DNA of 64,000 nt from Mycobacterium stomatepiae (GCF_010731715.1 NZ_AP022587.1:3658001-3722000); one strand, 5' to 3'. Shown: positions 45,074-53,983, counted from the stretch's first letter. The notes: a model not told the origin generated them from the letters alone. Numbers and translations: made by a program.

Positions 45074-46109
45074 CGTCTTCGTCTTCGACAATGTCGTGCA
45101 CATGTACGACCTGTCCGACGACAACCTGATTGGCGCCAGCTCGAGCGCAGACCGCCGGGGACACCTCACAATTGGGTCGCGCATGCGCGGCGAGACCGAC
45201 GGAACCCGCAGCAAGACGCCGACTAACCCTGGGATCGGACACGGATACGATCGCCGATGGACGGTCCACGACTTGGCACGGGTGGTGTTCGCTGACGGGA
45301 TCACCGACATGGCGATGGCTCAAGCCGTAGTCCTTTACGACGTGTACAAAGACGGCTTCGCCCCGATGCGGGCTCAGTATGAATTCGCGCAGGCCTACCC
45401 GGACAAGGTCCTGTTCTGCGGTGGCGTGGATCCGTTGTATCTAGGCGGTAATCAAAGCGTGGGTTATGCCATGACCCGCCAAGTTCTCGAGCTGGGTGCC
45501 CGCTCGTTCAAGTTCTACAACGGTCACCTGGACAACTCGTGGCGCTGCGACGATCGCGAACTCGCCTACCCGATGTACGAGCAGGCACAGGAGTTGGGTA
45601 TCAAGGTGCTGCAGTTCCACAAGGGATTTCCCATCACGCGGGCACCGCTGGAAACCCTGAGTCCGCTCGACATCGAACGCGCCGCCGTTGACTTCCCCGA
45701 CATGGTCTTTGCAATCCATCATCTGGCGTTGCCGTACTTCGAGGAATGCGTGTATATGGCTGCGCGCCATGCCAATATCGTGCTCGTCCTGTCCGGGACA
45801 ATGCACTTGCCGTTCATCGCACCGTGGGATTTCAAGACCTACATCGGCCGGTTGCTGCGCGACGTGGGCTCCGATCGTGTGCTGTGGGGATCCGAGGCAC
45901 CGCTAACGGGACCACCCCGACCGGCCGTGGAGTGGTTTTGGAACATGCAAATCGACGAAGAGCTGCAAGACAGACACGGCTATCCCCCCATCAGCGAGGA
46001 CGACAAGCGCAACATTCTCGGACTCAATCAGGCGCGACTGTTCGGTGTGGATCCCCGAAGCGTTATCCAGTCCACACACTTGGGTGTGACTGGCGGTGAC
46101 ACGGCGTGA
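45060..46109 (+). CDS. Amidohydrolase-family protein (ACMSD/decarboxylase-like TIM barrel)
   Basis: 349 residues from ATG 45060 (GAGGGA upstream). N-terminal metal site is VFDNVVHMYDLSDDNL, where only one His of the usual HxH is seen. Further: VLFCGGVDPLYLGG, ARSFKFYNGHLDNSW, LQFHKGFP, FAIHHLALPYFEECVYMAAR and VLWGSEAPLTGPP, where the usual GSDxP Asp is Glu. Amidohydrolase_2 family members are metal-dependent hydrolases or decarboxylases of aromatic and acyl acids. Substrate unknown. It overlaps the NifU-like gene by 4 bases. Confidence 0.85.
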   Translation: MLNNDVFVFDNVVHMYDLSDDNLIGASSSADRRGHLTIGSRMRGETDGTRSKTPTNPGIGHGYDRRWTVHDLARVVFADGITDMAMAQAVVLYDVYKDGFAPMRAQYEFAQAYPDKVLFCGGVDPLYLGGNQSVGYAMTRQVLELGARSFKFYNGHLDNSWRCDDRELAYPMYEQAQELGIKVLQFHKGFPITRAPLETLSPLDIERAAVDFPDMVFAIHHLALPYFEECVYMAARHANIVLVLSGTMHLPFIAPWDFKTYIGRLLRDVGSDRVLWGSEAPLTGPPRPAVEWFWNMQIDEELQDRHGYPPISEDDKRNILGLNQARLFGVDPRSVIQSTHLGVTGGDTA

Positions 46110-46570
46110 CACCTCACCGTTGCGACGGCCACCCTGCTCCGCTGCCGCTCACACGGGCGAACGTCGCCGCCGTTGTAGATTCCCAGATTCGGCCACTGCT
46201 CCACATCCACGGCGGCGACCTCGAATTGGTGTCCCTGTCCGATGAGGGAGTTGTGCACGTTCGCTTCCATGCGGCTTGCCGGGCATGCCCGCTAAAGGCC
46301 GTGACCTACGCCGTCTCTATTCGCCAACGCCTGATGGAGATCGCGGGCATCACAGATGTGGTGATGGACGACGTGCGGTTGTCGAGAACGGCGATTGCAC
46401 GCGTCGAGGCTGCCTACCGCGATCACCCGCTCGATCTCAGCTCCTACGACAATGATCGGGTACCAGCCGGGCCCGTTAGTGAAATCAACGGAGGAAACCA
46501 TGATGTCGTTTGTATCGGCGCCCGCGAGCATGACAGTCATAGCGACTGCTGCGGCCGTTCAACGGATTAA
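46106..46570 (+). CDS. NifU-like C-terminal domain protein
   Basis: 154 residues from GTG 46106. The first 90 residues are a NifU/Nfu domain: VVDSQIRPLLHIHGGDLELVSLSDEGVVHVRF and the CxxC in HAACRACPLKAVTYAVSI. Nfu domains carry a [4Fe-4S] cluster between two subunits. The C-terminal 60 residues are not family-like and overlap the start of the PE-like gene, so the true stop or the tail may be recent. The nearby NifS-like enzyme lacks the sulfur-transfer cysteine, so this pair may not be a normal Fe-S assembly system. Confidence 0.85.
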   Translation: MTPHRCDGHPAPLPLTRANVAAVVDSQIRPLLHIHGGDLELVSLSDEGVVHVRFHAACRACPLKAVTYAVSIRQRLMEIAGITDVVMDDVRLSRTAIARVEAAYRDHPLDLSSYDNDRVPAGPVSEINGGNHDVVCIGAREHDSHSDCCGRSTD

Positions 46571-46763
46571 CGCCACCGTCGCCTCAGGAGTGGGGGCGGT
46601 TTCTGCCGCGCCAAGGTGGACCGCGGCCACGCTGGCGGACGCACTAGGCGTAGTCGGACGTCAACTCGCCGCAGTTGTCCGCCCTGACGCCTACCCGACC
46701 CACCCGGCCTTCGTGGCCGGCACAACGGCAATGACGGTTGCAGAGGAATCCTGGTACGACTAG
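46500..46763 (+). CDS. PE-like small protein
   Basis: 87 residues, with GGAGG just upstream of two tandem ATGs (46500, 46503). Begins MSFVSAPASMTVIATAAAVQRINATVASG, which resembles the PE domain opening (MSFV..PE....AA). It lacks the Pro-Glu itself and is a little shorter than the about 95-residue PE domain. Ends ESWYD, which may stand for a YxxxD/E-type export signal. Encoded last in the plus-strand operon, in the NifU gene's tail. It could pair with the short PPE protein encoded in the divergent operon. Confidence 0.6.
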   Translation: MMSFVSAPASMTVIATAAAVQRINATVASGVGAVSAAPRWTAATLADALGVVGRQLAAVVRPDAYPTHPAFVAGTTAMTVAEESWYD

Positions 46764-46843
46764 AACAGGTCCAAAGCGGTTTATACGCTTAATATCTCAG
46801 CGCGAGCGCGCACGCTCCATTGGACTGAATAACGTACCAGCGG

Positions 46844-47177
46844 TTACGTCAAGATGAAACGGGCAATCCGCATCCAGTTCGGCACGCCCGCGGTTACTTC
46901 CACTTCGACAACCATTCCGGGCCAGGCGGGGCTCGTGATTCCTATTAGAGAGTGCGGCGGCTCCACCCCGGCTAGCGCCTCGCGCTCCACGCGCTCGTAC
47001 TCGGCCTTGTCGCGCATGTCTGTGACCGGTGCAGTCACCCGGATAGTGGATGTGACCATCGACCGTGCCTTCGGACCCCATGCCCACTGCGAAGATCAAC
47101 TGGCCGGGCTCGTCTACTATCGCCGCATCGGCAAACAGATCCCTACTCCACCGCCCGTAGATCTTTCTGTTGGCCAT
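46844..47177 (-). pseudogene. RidA-family protein remnant with internal deletion
   Basis: The first 40 residues read GQLIFAVGMGSEGTVDG, like the RidA opening (…LIYVSGQ…). The frame then becomes meaningless, while another frame starts VTSTIRVTAPVTDMRDKAEY and continues GITSPAWPGMVVEVEVTAGV, the RidA C-terminus. Together they give about 110 residues, short by the middle section of a 120-130 residue RidA. So a deletion with frame loss. RidA proteins hydrolyse reactive imines. Convergent with the PE-like gene. Confidence 0.6.
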
Positions 47178-47608
47178 GAGCCTGCTGGGTGACCGAATAC
47201 TGCGGACGTGCGAGTGACGTATTCAGCGTCAGAGCCCTTGCAGGCTCCGGAGATTAGTCTCCGCGAGCGCCCGCCGGTGAAAACGACGCAGATCGGTCGC
47301 GGCCGGACGCTGACCGGGGTACTGTCACAATCTAGGGTCGATCGTTCGTTTCTCTCCCGAGCCAGGCTCGCTCGCTTCCTTGCGTCGCCGCGTACTGGGC
47401 GCGGTGGCGGCGCACAGAAGGTGCGCGGTGTAGAGAAGCTGTTGCGCGGGTAGTCCAAGCCATGGGTGTCCAGAGGCTATAAACTCACGCACGATACGAC
47501 GAACTTACAAATCAGTCTGATGTTGTCCCGCGGTTCGAGTAGTAACCAGTGACTACAAAGATATACGATTTTTTGATAAAGACGCAGGGGCAAGGAGTAC
47601 ATACGAAA
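47178..47608. other. Gap upstream of GntR gene
   Basis: About 430 bases without a supported gene. Frames on both strands are Arg-rich and show no family. Close to the GntR start the sequence becomes AT-rich and holds ATATACGATT (47561-47570), which shares ATATACG with the repeats at 43841 and 43860, so autoregulation is likely. Confidence 0.5.
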
Positions 47609-48355
47609 ATGGGCAGCGTGTCTTACGCCTCTCGCAAGAACGAAGGAAATCCCGGCACGTCTCGCACTGGGGTCGATCTTGCACGCGACACGGTGCGGAA
47701 CATGATTTTGCGAGGGGAGATCGATGCCGGCAGCCGCGTGGTCCTTGCCGACGTTGCGCAACGGATAGGGACAAGTGTCACTCCCGTCCGCGAAGCGTTG
47801 CGCGATCTCGCCGCGTCGGGATTGGTCGATATCGACGCGCACAAGGGCGCCCGTGTCCATGCGGCCAGCGCCGCGGAGTTGTCCGAGATCTATGCGCTGC
47901 GGTCACTACTCGAGTCGCGGGCGATGGCCGAGGTGGCCACGCTGGCTGAAGAGGACCGTGTGGTCGCCTGCACGATCGCGACCCGACTGGTCAAAGAGAT
48001 GGACAGCGAGTCGGACATGGGCGCTTGGACGACACTTAACGACAACTTCCACGCGTGTCTCGTTGAACCTCTTCGTACCGGCTGGCCTCTATTGTTCAAC
48101 ATGATCGAAACCTTGCGCAACAGGTCGATGCTGCCCGTGGCGAAGATCATGCGCGACGATCCGGCATTAACGGCCAGAGCCACCCGCTACCAGCGAGCTC
48201 TCGTCACCGCGGTCCGAAAGGGCGATCCCGACAAGGCCGCCCGTGTGCGGGCAGAGCATCTGGATCGCGTCATCCGCATTATGTTGAAGTCCTTCGAGAA
48301 TCCCGTCAGCTCAGCTGATCGAACCGGGGTTTCATCGGCCCCGCCGCGGCGATGA
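47609..48355 (+). CDS. GntR-family regulator, FCD (FadR-type) domain
   Basis: 248 residues from ATG 47609 (AAGGAG upstream, 11-base spacing); an ATG at 47549 would put the ATATACG element inside the gene. Winged HTH: TVRNMILRGEIDAGSRVVLADVAQRIGTSVTPVREALRDLAASGLV. FCD domain: ALRSLLESRAMAEVA, NDNFHACLVE, and a C-terminal HLDRVIRIMLKSF with a metal-ligand type His set. FCD regulators respond to organic acids such as acyl-CoA, sugar acids or lactate. It lies between the two operons and the lipoprotein gene. Control of the AT-rich repeats in this block is inferred. Confidence 0.9.
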   Translation: MGSVSYASRKNEGNPGTSRTGVDLARDTVRNMILRGEIDAGSRVVLADVAQRIGTSVTPVREALRDLAASGLVDIDAHKGARVHAASAAELSEIYALRSLLESRAMAEVATLAEEDRVVACTIATRLVKEMDSESDMGAWTTLNDNFHACLVEPLRTGWPLLFNMIETLRNRSMLPVAKIMRDDPALTARATRYQRALVTAVRKGDPDKAARVRAEHLDRVIRIMLKSFENPVSSADRTGVSSAPPRR

Positions 48356-48469
48356 TCGCTCGAATCATGCCCGTAGGGCTCGGAGTCCGCACTTCTTCGG
48401 GGCAGTGCCAACCCGAGGTGGTTTCGACCGGTAACTGCGCCCGAGCGGGGTGGCATATCGGGCACGTTG

Positions 48470-50431
48470 TCACGCACACAGACTCCACCGCTGGTCCGTG
48501 TCCCGTGCTCGTGCAATAACGCAGCCCGCCTTGAGTGTCCCCAGCGATGCGTCATGGTAGTCCGACGATCCGAAATTGGCCGTCACGGACAAGGTGTCGT
48601 CTCCAAACGAGGTCTGCTGGACCAAGTGATCGCCGGTCAGCCAGGTAAAACCGGTCAGCGGCTCGATGCCCGCGTTTGACGCCAGCGACGCGAAGAATTG
48701 CTGCAACCTCGCCAGCTGAAATCCCTCGGAGTTCAAAGTCTCCATGTCGAGGGCGTAGAGCAACGGGGTGACGTACAGCATCGAAAGCAACGTGCGGGTT
48801 GGTTGCTCCGCGGGGAACTTGTTGAATGGTAGTTCCCATCGGTCCAGACTGACCACTGAGTCGTGTAACACGGCCTCGTACATAGGAATTCGGTACTTGG
48901 GATCGAATAAGACGGTATGAAGCACGGGAGTCAAGTCGACCTTGCGAAAGAAGATATCCGCGCCATTTTGTCCGGTATAGCCTCCCCAGTATCGGCGGTC
49001 ACGCTCGGCATCCCACAGTGGGGCCAATGCCGGTGTGCTAGATCCGTGACTGAAGTCCACGACATCATTCGCCCACGGCTCGACTGCTTCCGAACCGACC
49101 ACGAAGCGTTCGTCGAGCCCTCGCATCCGCGCCAAGCGATTTCGCCGATCCTGCGCCTGACTCATCGGGTGAACGAGGCTGTAGTCATCGAAGGTCGCCC
49201 CGGTGGCATCAACGTCCAGGAAGTAACTGTTGGCCCCATTGGATGTCATCGCTGCGACGCGTTGATCGAGCAGCCTTGGCCGCTGGGCCAACGCTTGGGA
49301 ACTCAGGTAGCACCCCCGATCGTGAAAACCAGGTTGGCGGTTACCCCTCTCATCGATGATGCAACCATCGGGCCACAGATCGCCGGGCCAAATCGACAGT
49401 GGGCTGTCGGCCTGCGCGGGATCTTGGACATTGGCGTAGCTGTCGTAGGGACCGACGAGGTATCCAGCTGACTTAGCGGCCGATACCGAATCCGCGGGCC
49501 ACAAGCCATCGTCGTAGCCGAGCCACATCCGGCTAATGCCGAGGGCTTGCAGCTTTTTGACCACCGCCTTCGATGCCGCCCCAAAGTTGTACGCGTGGTA
49601 TGCGCCGATGAGCTTGGCGACATCGGGATTCCTTGAGATCTTGTCGCGAAGTGAGGTGAGGCCGTTGTTGGCCCGCAACAGCTCGCGGTAATCTTCCGCG
49701 CCGGCCAACGGGGAACCATCGGTTTCCCGAATCATGACCGTATATCCGCCTCGTCCCTTGGCGGAGATGAACTTATGCTTAGCGGTTCCCTGGATCCGGC
49801 CCGCGACGGAGGTGAGCTGCAACGTGGTACCGATGTCCGTCGGTACCAGATAGCTCGCCCCCACCGGCCCGTGGCCAAAACTCCATAGCGGCAATGAAAG
49901 ATCTGGTACGTCGATTCCTGCACCTCCGACCAACTGTGGCTCGGGCCCGGTCCAGAACGGGTCATCGGCGGGAATGTTGAGGCCCTCCCCGACCGGGATC
50001 TGCAAATCGGACATCCCAGCCCCGGTGACGGGCCAAGCCAGCGTTTGATCGATACCACTAGTCAGATCAAAGACCACCCGGCCACCCCTCAACGCAACCT
50101 GGACATTAAGGTCGATCTTCGGGTAATACCAATGTGCACCAGCCGAATTCACGACGACCCGAGTTGGCGCACCGAGCGGCGTCGGCGCAGCGTCCGACAG
50201 CAATACCCGCCCGCGCACACTGAGGTTGGTAGTGTCGACCGTGATCGGATGGTCGGCCAGTTTCACGATAACCTGGTGGCCATCGGCCTGAATGACATCC
50301 AGACGCCGCTCCGAGCCTTCGCTGCAACCGGCGGCGGCTAAGCTGATCAACGATGCCAGCGCGAGTATTCGCCACGACGATTTCAGAAATGCACGCCTTC
50401 GACCAATGCCCTCACTCAGAACACGTTTCAT
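48470..50431 (-). CDS. Exported glycosidase-like lipoprotein
   Basis: 653 residues from ATG 50431, with GGAGG 5 bases upstream. Signal: twin-arginine-like GRRRAFLK (11-17) and a lipobox AAGC with Cys36. After an N-terminal beta-rich part (100-250) comes a TIM-barrel-like region: ISRMWLGYDDGLWPADSV, SYFLDVDATGATFDDYS, FVVGSEAVEPWANDVVDFSHG. Asp in FLDVDA and Glu in GSEAVEP stand where nucleophile and acid sit in clan GH-D-type/GH101-like enzymes; the family assignment is tentative. Probably an outer-face sugar hydrolase. Stands alone, convergent to the GntR gene. Promoter region holds the CTAATCATATAT element. Confidence 0.7.
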   Translation of the reverse strand: MKRVLSEGIGRRRAFLKSSWRILALASLISLAAAGCSEGSERRLDVIQADGHQVIVKLADHPITVDTTNLSVRGRVLLSDAAPTPLGAPTRVVVNSAGAHWYYPKIDLNVQVALRGGRVVFDLTSGIDQTLAWPVTGAGMSDLQIPVGEGLNIPADDPFWTGPEPQLVGGAGIDVPDLSLPLWSFGHGPVGASYLVPTDIGTTLQLTSVAGRIQGTAKHKFISAKGRGGYTVMIRETDGSPLAGAEDYRELLRANNGLTSLRDKISRNPDVAKLIGAYHAYNFGAASKAVVKKLQALGISRMWLGYDDGLWPADSVSAAKSAGYLVGPYDSYANVQDPAQADSPLSIWPGDLWPDGCIIDERGNRQPGFHDRGCYLSSQALAQRPRLLDQRVAAMTSNGANSYFLDVDATGATFDDYSLVHPMSQAQDRRNRLARMRGLDERFVVGSEAVEPWANDVVDFSHGSSTPALAPLWDAERDRRYWGGYTGQNGADIFFRKVDLTPVLHTVLFDPKYRIPMYEAVLHDSVVSLDRWELPFNKFPAEQPTRTLLSMLYVTPLLYALDMETLNSEGFQLARLQQFFASLASNAGIEPLTGFTWLTGDHLVQQTSFGDDTLSVTANFGSSDYHDASLGTLKAGCVIARARDTDQRWSLCA

Positions 50432-50570
50432 CGTCGCCTCCATTACTGTGTCTCACGCACAGATGCCCAGCATGCAGACGAGGGCACGATGAGATCGCCG
50501 GACCCGACGACGTCAGTCGGCATCGATCGGGAGCTGCGGTGAATCCCCGCGGCGCATGCCTACGGCGCGA

Positions 50571-50612
50571 CTAATCATATATTAAATTGCATCCCACATA
50601 CGATATTGATCG
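50571..50612. promoter_or_regulatory. AT-rich element upstream of lipoprotein gene
   Basis: CTAATCATATAT (50571-50582) is identical to 39171-39182. It is followed by CATACGATATTGATC (50598-50612), related to the ATATACGATT at 47561. It lies about 140 bases before the lipoprotein start and downstream of the PaaK-like gene's end. Confidence 0.45.
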
Positions 50613-50649
50613 GTGTGCCTCTTGCCCGGGACGCAACGACCTGGGATGG

Positions 50650-52041
50650 TCAGGAGCCGGTCCGTGTCGGCCAGAGCCGATGCTCGGTTACGGCATTTTT
50701 TTCACTCTTTGGGGTCCTGAAATCCCGTATTCGGCCTGACTTCCAACCCTCCCAGATACTTTCGCGCTCTCCCTCGGTCGATTCGACGAGGCCTGGCGCG
50801 GGGATGATATTCACTTCGGCGCCGACCCCCAGGGCATCCAGCACTCGATCCCGGACCCTGCCCTTCAGCCGTTCGTCATCGAGGCCGCCGTGCGTGCCAA
50901 CGCAAATTTCGAGGTGATCTCGGCCGTCGCGGGTGAAGATGTCGAGGACGTAACCACAGAGGGGCTCGGCATCGACGAGGACAGCGTTCTCGATCTCGGC
51001 GGCAGACCGCTGCCGGCCCGCAATGCAAACTCTGGTACTGAGCGGGCCAAGTATGCCTATGACCATTCGGGCGGATCGGCCATCACGCACGACGGTGACG
51101 AGGTCTCCGGTTCGGTACCGAATCAGTGGCTTGATTCCGGGGATCAGCGTTGTCAGGCACAGTTCCCCGGTGCCCTGGAACCCAAGCGACTCTTCGGTAT
51201 CGGGGTCGATGACTTCAAAAACGTAGTTGGGAGTGACGGCGGCGAGCGCTCCCGTAGCGGTCGCAACCGCTACGGCGCCTACCTCTGCAGGGCCGTACAG
51301 AAAGTTGTAAACGGTGGAATCCCACGCTCGGCCCAGCAGCGCCTTCGTTCCGTCCGAGCAGGATCCGCCCGTGGCAAGCAGACAACGAATGTCGAGGTCC
51401 TGGCGGACGTCGACGCCATAGCGTTGACTCAATTGCGCCAATCCCATCAACATCGACGGTGAACCGACCAGCATGTTCACTCTGAGGTCAAGCAGAACCT
51501 GAAAGAATCGATTGAAGCCGATGGCCGGAGACCGCGGAAAGATATCGAGTCTGGTGATTCCGGCATGCTTGGCCGCGTAGGCGATCGTATTGCACGTCGG
51601 ATGCAGTTCGTTGGGCACCGCGACGGCAAGGATAGGCCTCTCGCCGTCCGCGAAGTGATAGTCCGCCATGTCGCGCAGCGCGTGCGCCACGGCGCGATAG
51701 TCAAGGTCGAAGTCGATCTCGGCCTTGGGACACGGGGTGGGATGTTCGACATTTTCCGTTGTCTCGAAATAAAAGTGGGCGTCGCCGACCGGTCCGCAGA
51801 GCATGTCGAACATGGCGTCGCTCACATCGTCCTGAGTGGTGAACGGCAGGGTGGCGAGGTTGTCCAGAGTCAGTGTGGAGGGCCGGGCCCAAGCCAGTCG
51901 GTCGGCATAGAAACGGGAACGGCGTTGGACGTGGTCGATCACCGCGCGTAACGAGGCGGACTGCCACTGGTGAAGCTCGTCGGGTGTGAGACTGCCGTCG
52001 AGCCACCGATCAAGAGTCGTGGACCACCTATCGATGTCCAT
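50650..52041 (-). CDS. PaaK-like adenylate-forming enzyme
   Basis: 463 residues, phenylacetate-CoA ligase-type ANL enzyme. Features: RRSRFYADRLAW, LATLPFTTQDDVSD, VNMLVGSPSMLMGLAQLSQRYG, CLLATGGSC, FLYGPAEVGAVAVAT (the YGxTE motif as YGPAE), GTGELCLTTLI, YRTGDLVTVVRDG. The usual SSGTTG loop is FETTENVEHPTPCP here, so it is diverged. It would activate a carboxylate as an adenylate, then thioesterify it. Together with the LuxE-like gene, this gives the block two acid-activating enzymes. An inverted repeat lies 31-59 bases upstream of its start. Confidence 0.8.
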   Translation of the reverse strand: MDIDRWSTTLDRWLDGSLTPDELHQWQSASLRAVIDHVQRRSRFYADRLAWARPSTLTLDNLATLPFTTQDDVSDAMFDMLCGPVGDAHFYFETTENVEHPTPCPKAEIDFDLDYRAVAHALRDMADYHFADGERPILAVAVPNELHPTCNTIAYAAKHAGITRLDIFPRSPAIGFNRFFQVLLDLRVNMLVGSPSMLMGLAQLSQRYGVDVRQDLDIRCLLATGGSCSDGTKALLGRAWDSTVYNFLYGPAEVGAVAVATATGALAAVTPNYVFEVIDPDTEESLGFQGTGELCLTTLIPGIKPLIRYRTGDLVTVVRDGRSARMVIGILGPLSTRVCIAGRQRSAAEIENAVLVDAEPLCGYVLDIFTRDGRDHLEICVGTHGGLDDERLKGRVRDRVLDALGVGAEVNIIPAPGLVESTEGERESIWEGWKSGRIRDFRTPKSEKNAVTEHRLWPTRTGS

Positions 52042-52071
52042 GCTTCTAGTACCTACCTGCTCGCCGCGAGG

Positions 52072-52100
52072 TCATATATCGTTTGCATGAATATATATGA
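52072..52100. promoter_or_regulatory. AT-rich inverted repeat TCATATAT-N13-ATATATGA
   Basis: Perfect eight-base arms, in the reverse order of the pair at 39159-39182. It lies immediately upstream of the PaaK-like gene and between it and the sulfotransferase end, in the promoter position. Member of the candidate GntR regulon motif. Confidence 0.5.
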
Positions 52101-52131
52101 TCTTGCGGCTAAGTGCCTCGGCCGCGCAAGC

Positions 52132-53367
52132 CTATTTCAGGAACCGCTCGACATAAGGCGCGAACCGTTCGCGTAGCTCGCTCTCCTGCAAACCGAACAT
52201 TTCGCACGACGTCTCGACATTGCCCAACCTGCCGCGCCGATGGCCCGCCAGGTAGTCGGCGATCGGCTGGCGGGCCGCGTCGTTGAACGGTTCACCGGCC
52301 AGCGCGTAGACCCGCTCGGCGACAGCGAACTCGTCGGTCATGAAATCGTTGAACCGGATGTCGATCGAGCGCTGCGGACCGATGGCGTCACGGTCGTGCA
52401 CGAGCGCGGTCAGCATCTGGTCGAGGCGATCGATCCAAGAGTTGGCGATCAGCTCCACCGGCACCGGCGAGCGGTGCATGCGGGCGGAGTAAGTGATCAT
52501 CGCGACCATCGACAGCGCCACCGGCACCGGGTCGCGGTGAGTGAACACGACGATGCTGTCCGGGAAAACCCGATCGAGCACTCGCACCTGCTCGAGATGC
52601 TGTGGCGACTTGAGTAGCCAGCGCCGGCCACCGCGCAGGAACTGCATTGCCTTGAGCTGGGTGGCCAGGTATTGATAATGCGGCGTCTGGTCGTGGGCCC
52701 GGTAGTAGTCACGCCAGCGCGGCACCTCGGCCAGCGTCTCGAAGAGCATCGTGGAGATGTCGTTGGCCAGCAGCTGGATCTCTTCGTGCACGTGGTCGGT
52801 GGTCATCTCGTGCATCAGCGGGAAATGCGGCATCACCAGGTTGACCACCCCGACGGCGACGTCCATCCGCGTCCGGCGCGGATCCGGTTCGACGCCAATC
52901 TCATTCGGCAATGGAAAAGGCTCGTTACTTTCCCAGTACGGCATGGTGCGGAAGGTGGGCGGCGCGGCCAGCAGGTTATGCAGGTGGGTGGTGCCGGTGC
53001 GGGGCAGCCCGGCGATGACGATTGGCGAGCGCAGTTCGATGTCGTTGATCTCGGGGTGCCGACGCAGTAGGTCGGTCAGCAGCAGCCGGTTCTTGAGTAG
53101 CTGCAGCAGTTGCCCGTAGAAGTTCACGACTCCGGCGTCGTGCAGCCCGTCGATCTCGCGCAGCGCGGCGAGGTAGACGTCGAGGCGTTCCCGGTAGTCG
53201 TCAGGCCCGAAATCGTGCAGGCCGGTGTCGGCGCTGGCCTGTGCGTGCAGTGCGTCGGCGTCCAACGGGCACTGCGCAGCCATCATGGCCATCATGTCCA
53301 GGATCTGCTGGCCCTCGGCGCTGAATTGCGGCCGGGCAAGGTCGGTTAAGCGAACGGCGTCGGTCAC
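52132..53367 (-). CDS. Sulfotransferase-family protein
   Basis: 411 residues. The PAPS-binding loop is VIAGLPRTGTTHLHNLLAA at about 115-135; further WLLKSPQHLEQVRVL and VVFTHRDPVPVALSMVAM, the second PAPS contact. Acceptor unknown; related mycobacterial proteins are annotated as sulfotransferases (Rv3529c type) without proven substrate. Divergent from the TetR gene with only 28 bases between, so a shared promoter region and control by that TetR are likely. Confidence 0.85.
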   Translation of the reverse strand: MTDAVRLTDLARPQFSAEGQQILDMMAMMAAQCPLDADALHAQASADTGLHDFGPDDYRERLDVYLAALREIDGLHDAGVVNFYGQLLQLLKNRLLLTDLLRRHPEINDIELRSPIVIAGLPRTGTTHLHNLLAAPPTFRTMPYWESNEPFPLPNEIGVEPDPRRTRMDVAVGVVNLVMPHFPLMHEMTTDHVHEEIQLLANDISTMLFETLAEVPRWRDYYRAHDQTPHYQYLATQLKAMQFLRGGRRWLLKSPQHLEQVRVLDRVFPDSIVVFTHRDPVPVALSMVAMITYSARMHRSPVPVELIANSWIDRLDQMLTALVHDRDAIGPQRSIDIRFNDFMTDEFAVAERVYALAGEPFNDAARQPIADYLAGHRRGRLGNVETSCEMFGLQESELRERFAPYVERFLK

Positions 53368-53395
53368 GACAACTTATGTTACTCTGAGTTTCGTA

Positions 53396-53983
53396 ATGGT
53401 TGTAGACTTTGGCCGGCCTCGTGACCCGCGTATCGACGGCGCGGTGCTGCGCGCCACCGTCGAGCTGCTCGCCGAGACGGGCTATCCCGGGCTGTTGGTC
53501 TCGGCGATCGCCGAGCGAGCCGGCACCAGCAAGCCCGCGATCTACCGCCGCTGGCCCAGTAAGGCGCACCTGGTGCACGAGGCGGTGTTCCCGATCGGCG
53601 CCGCGACCGAGATCCCCGACACCGGGTCGCTGCCGGAGGATCTGCGCGAGATGGTCCGTCGTTCAATGACTTTCATGGCCACACCGGCCGCCAGGGCGGC
53701 GCTGCCGGGGCTGGTCGGCGAGATGGCGGCCGACCCGGCCCTGCATTCCAAACTGCTGGAACGCTTCGCCGGCATCATCGGCGGCGGCCTCGCCGAGTGC
53801 CTGCAGCGGGCCGCGGCGCGCGGCGAGATCTCCGGCGACGTGACCGCTACCGAACTCAGCGAGGCCATCGCCGGCATCACGCTGATCGGCCTGCTGACCC
53901 GCCCGGACGAACTCGACCCTGAACGTGGGGGGGCCTGGGTCGACCGCACCACCTCGTTGCTCCTGAAAGGAATCAGCGCATGA
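53396..53983 (+). CDS. TetR-family regulator
   Basis: 195 residues from ATG 53396; the longer frame upstream lies inside the sulfotransferase gene. HTH: VLRATVELLAETGYPGLLVSAIAERAGTSKPAIYRRWPSKAHLV. TetR_C_16-like helical domain follows (MAADPALHSKLLERFAGIIG). Overlaps the DUF1214 gene start by 4 bases, so both are one unit. Likely controls itself, the DUF1214 gene and the divergent sulfotransferase. Confidence 0.9.
   Translation: MVVDFGRPRDPRIDGAVLRATVELLAETGYPGLLVSAIAERAGTSKPAIYRRWPSKAHLVHEAVFPIGAATEIPDTGSLPEDLREMVRRSMTFMATPAARAALPGLVGEMAADPALHSKLLERFAGIIGGGLAECLQRAAARGEISGDVTATELSEAIAGITLIGLLTRPDELDPERGGAWVDRTTSLLLKGISA

Noticed and set aside
47208..47453. Plus-strand 81-codon frame before the GntR gene
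   Set aside because: Arg-rich, no family, no ribosome site; treated as non-coding.
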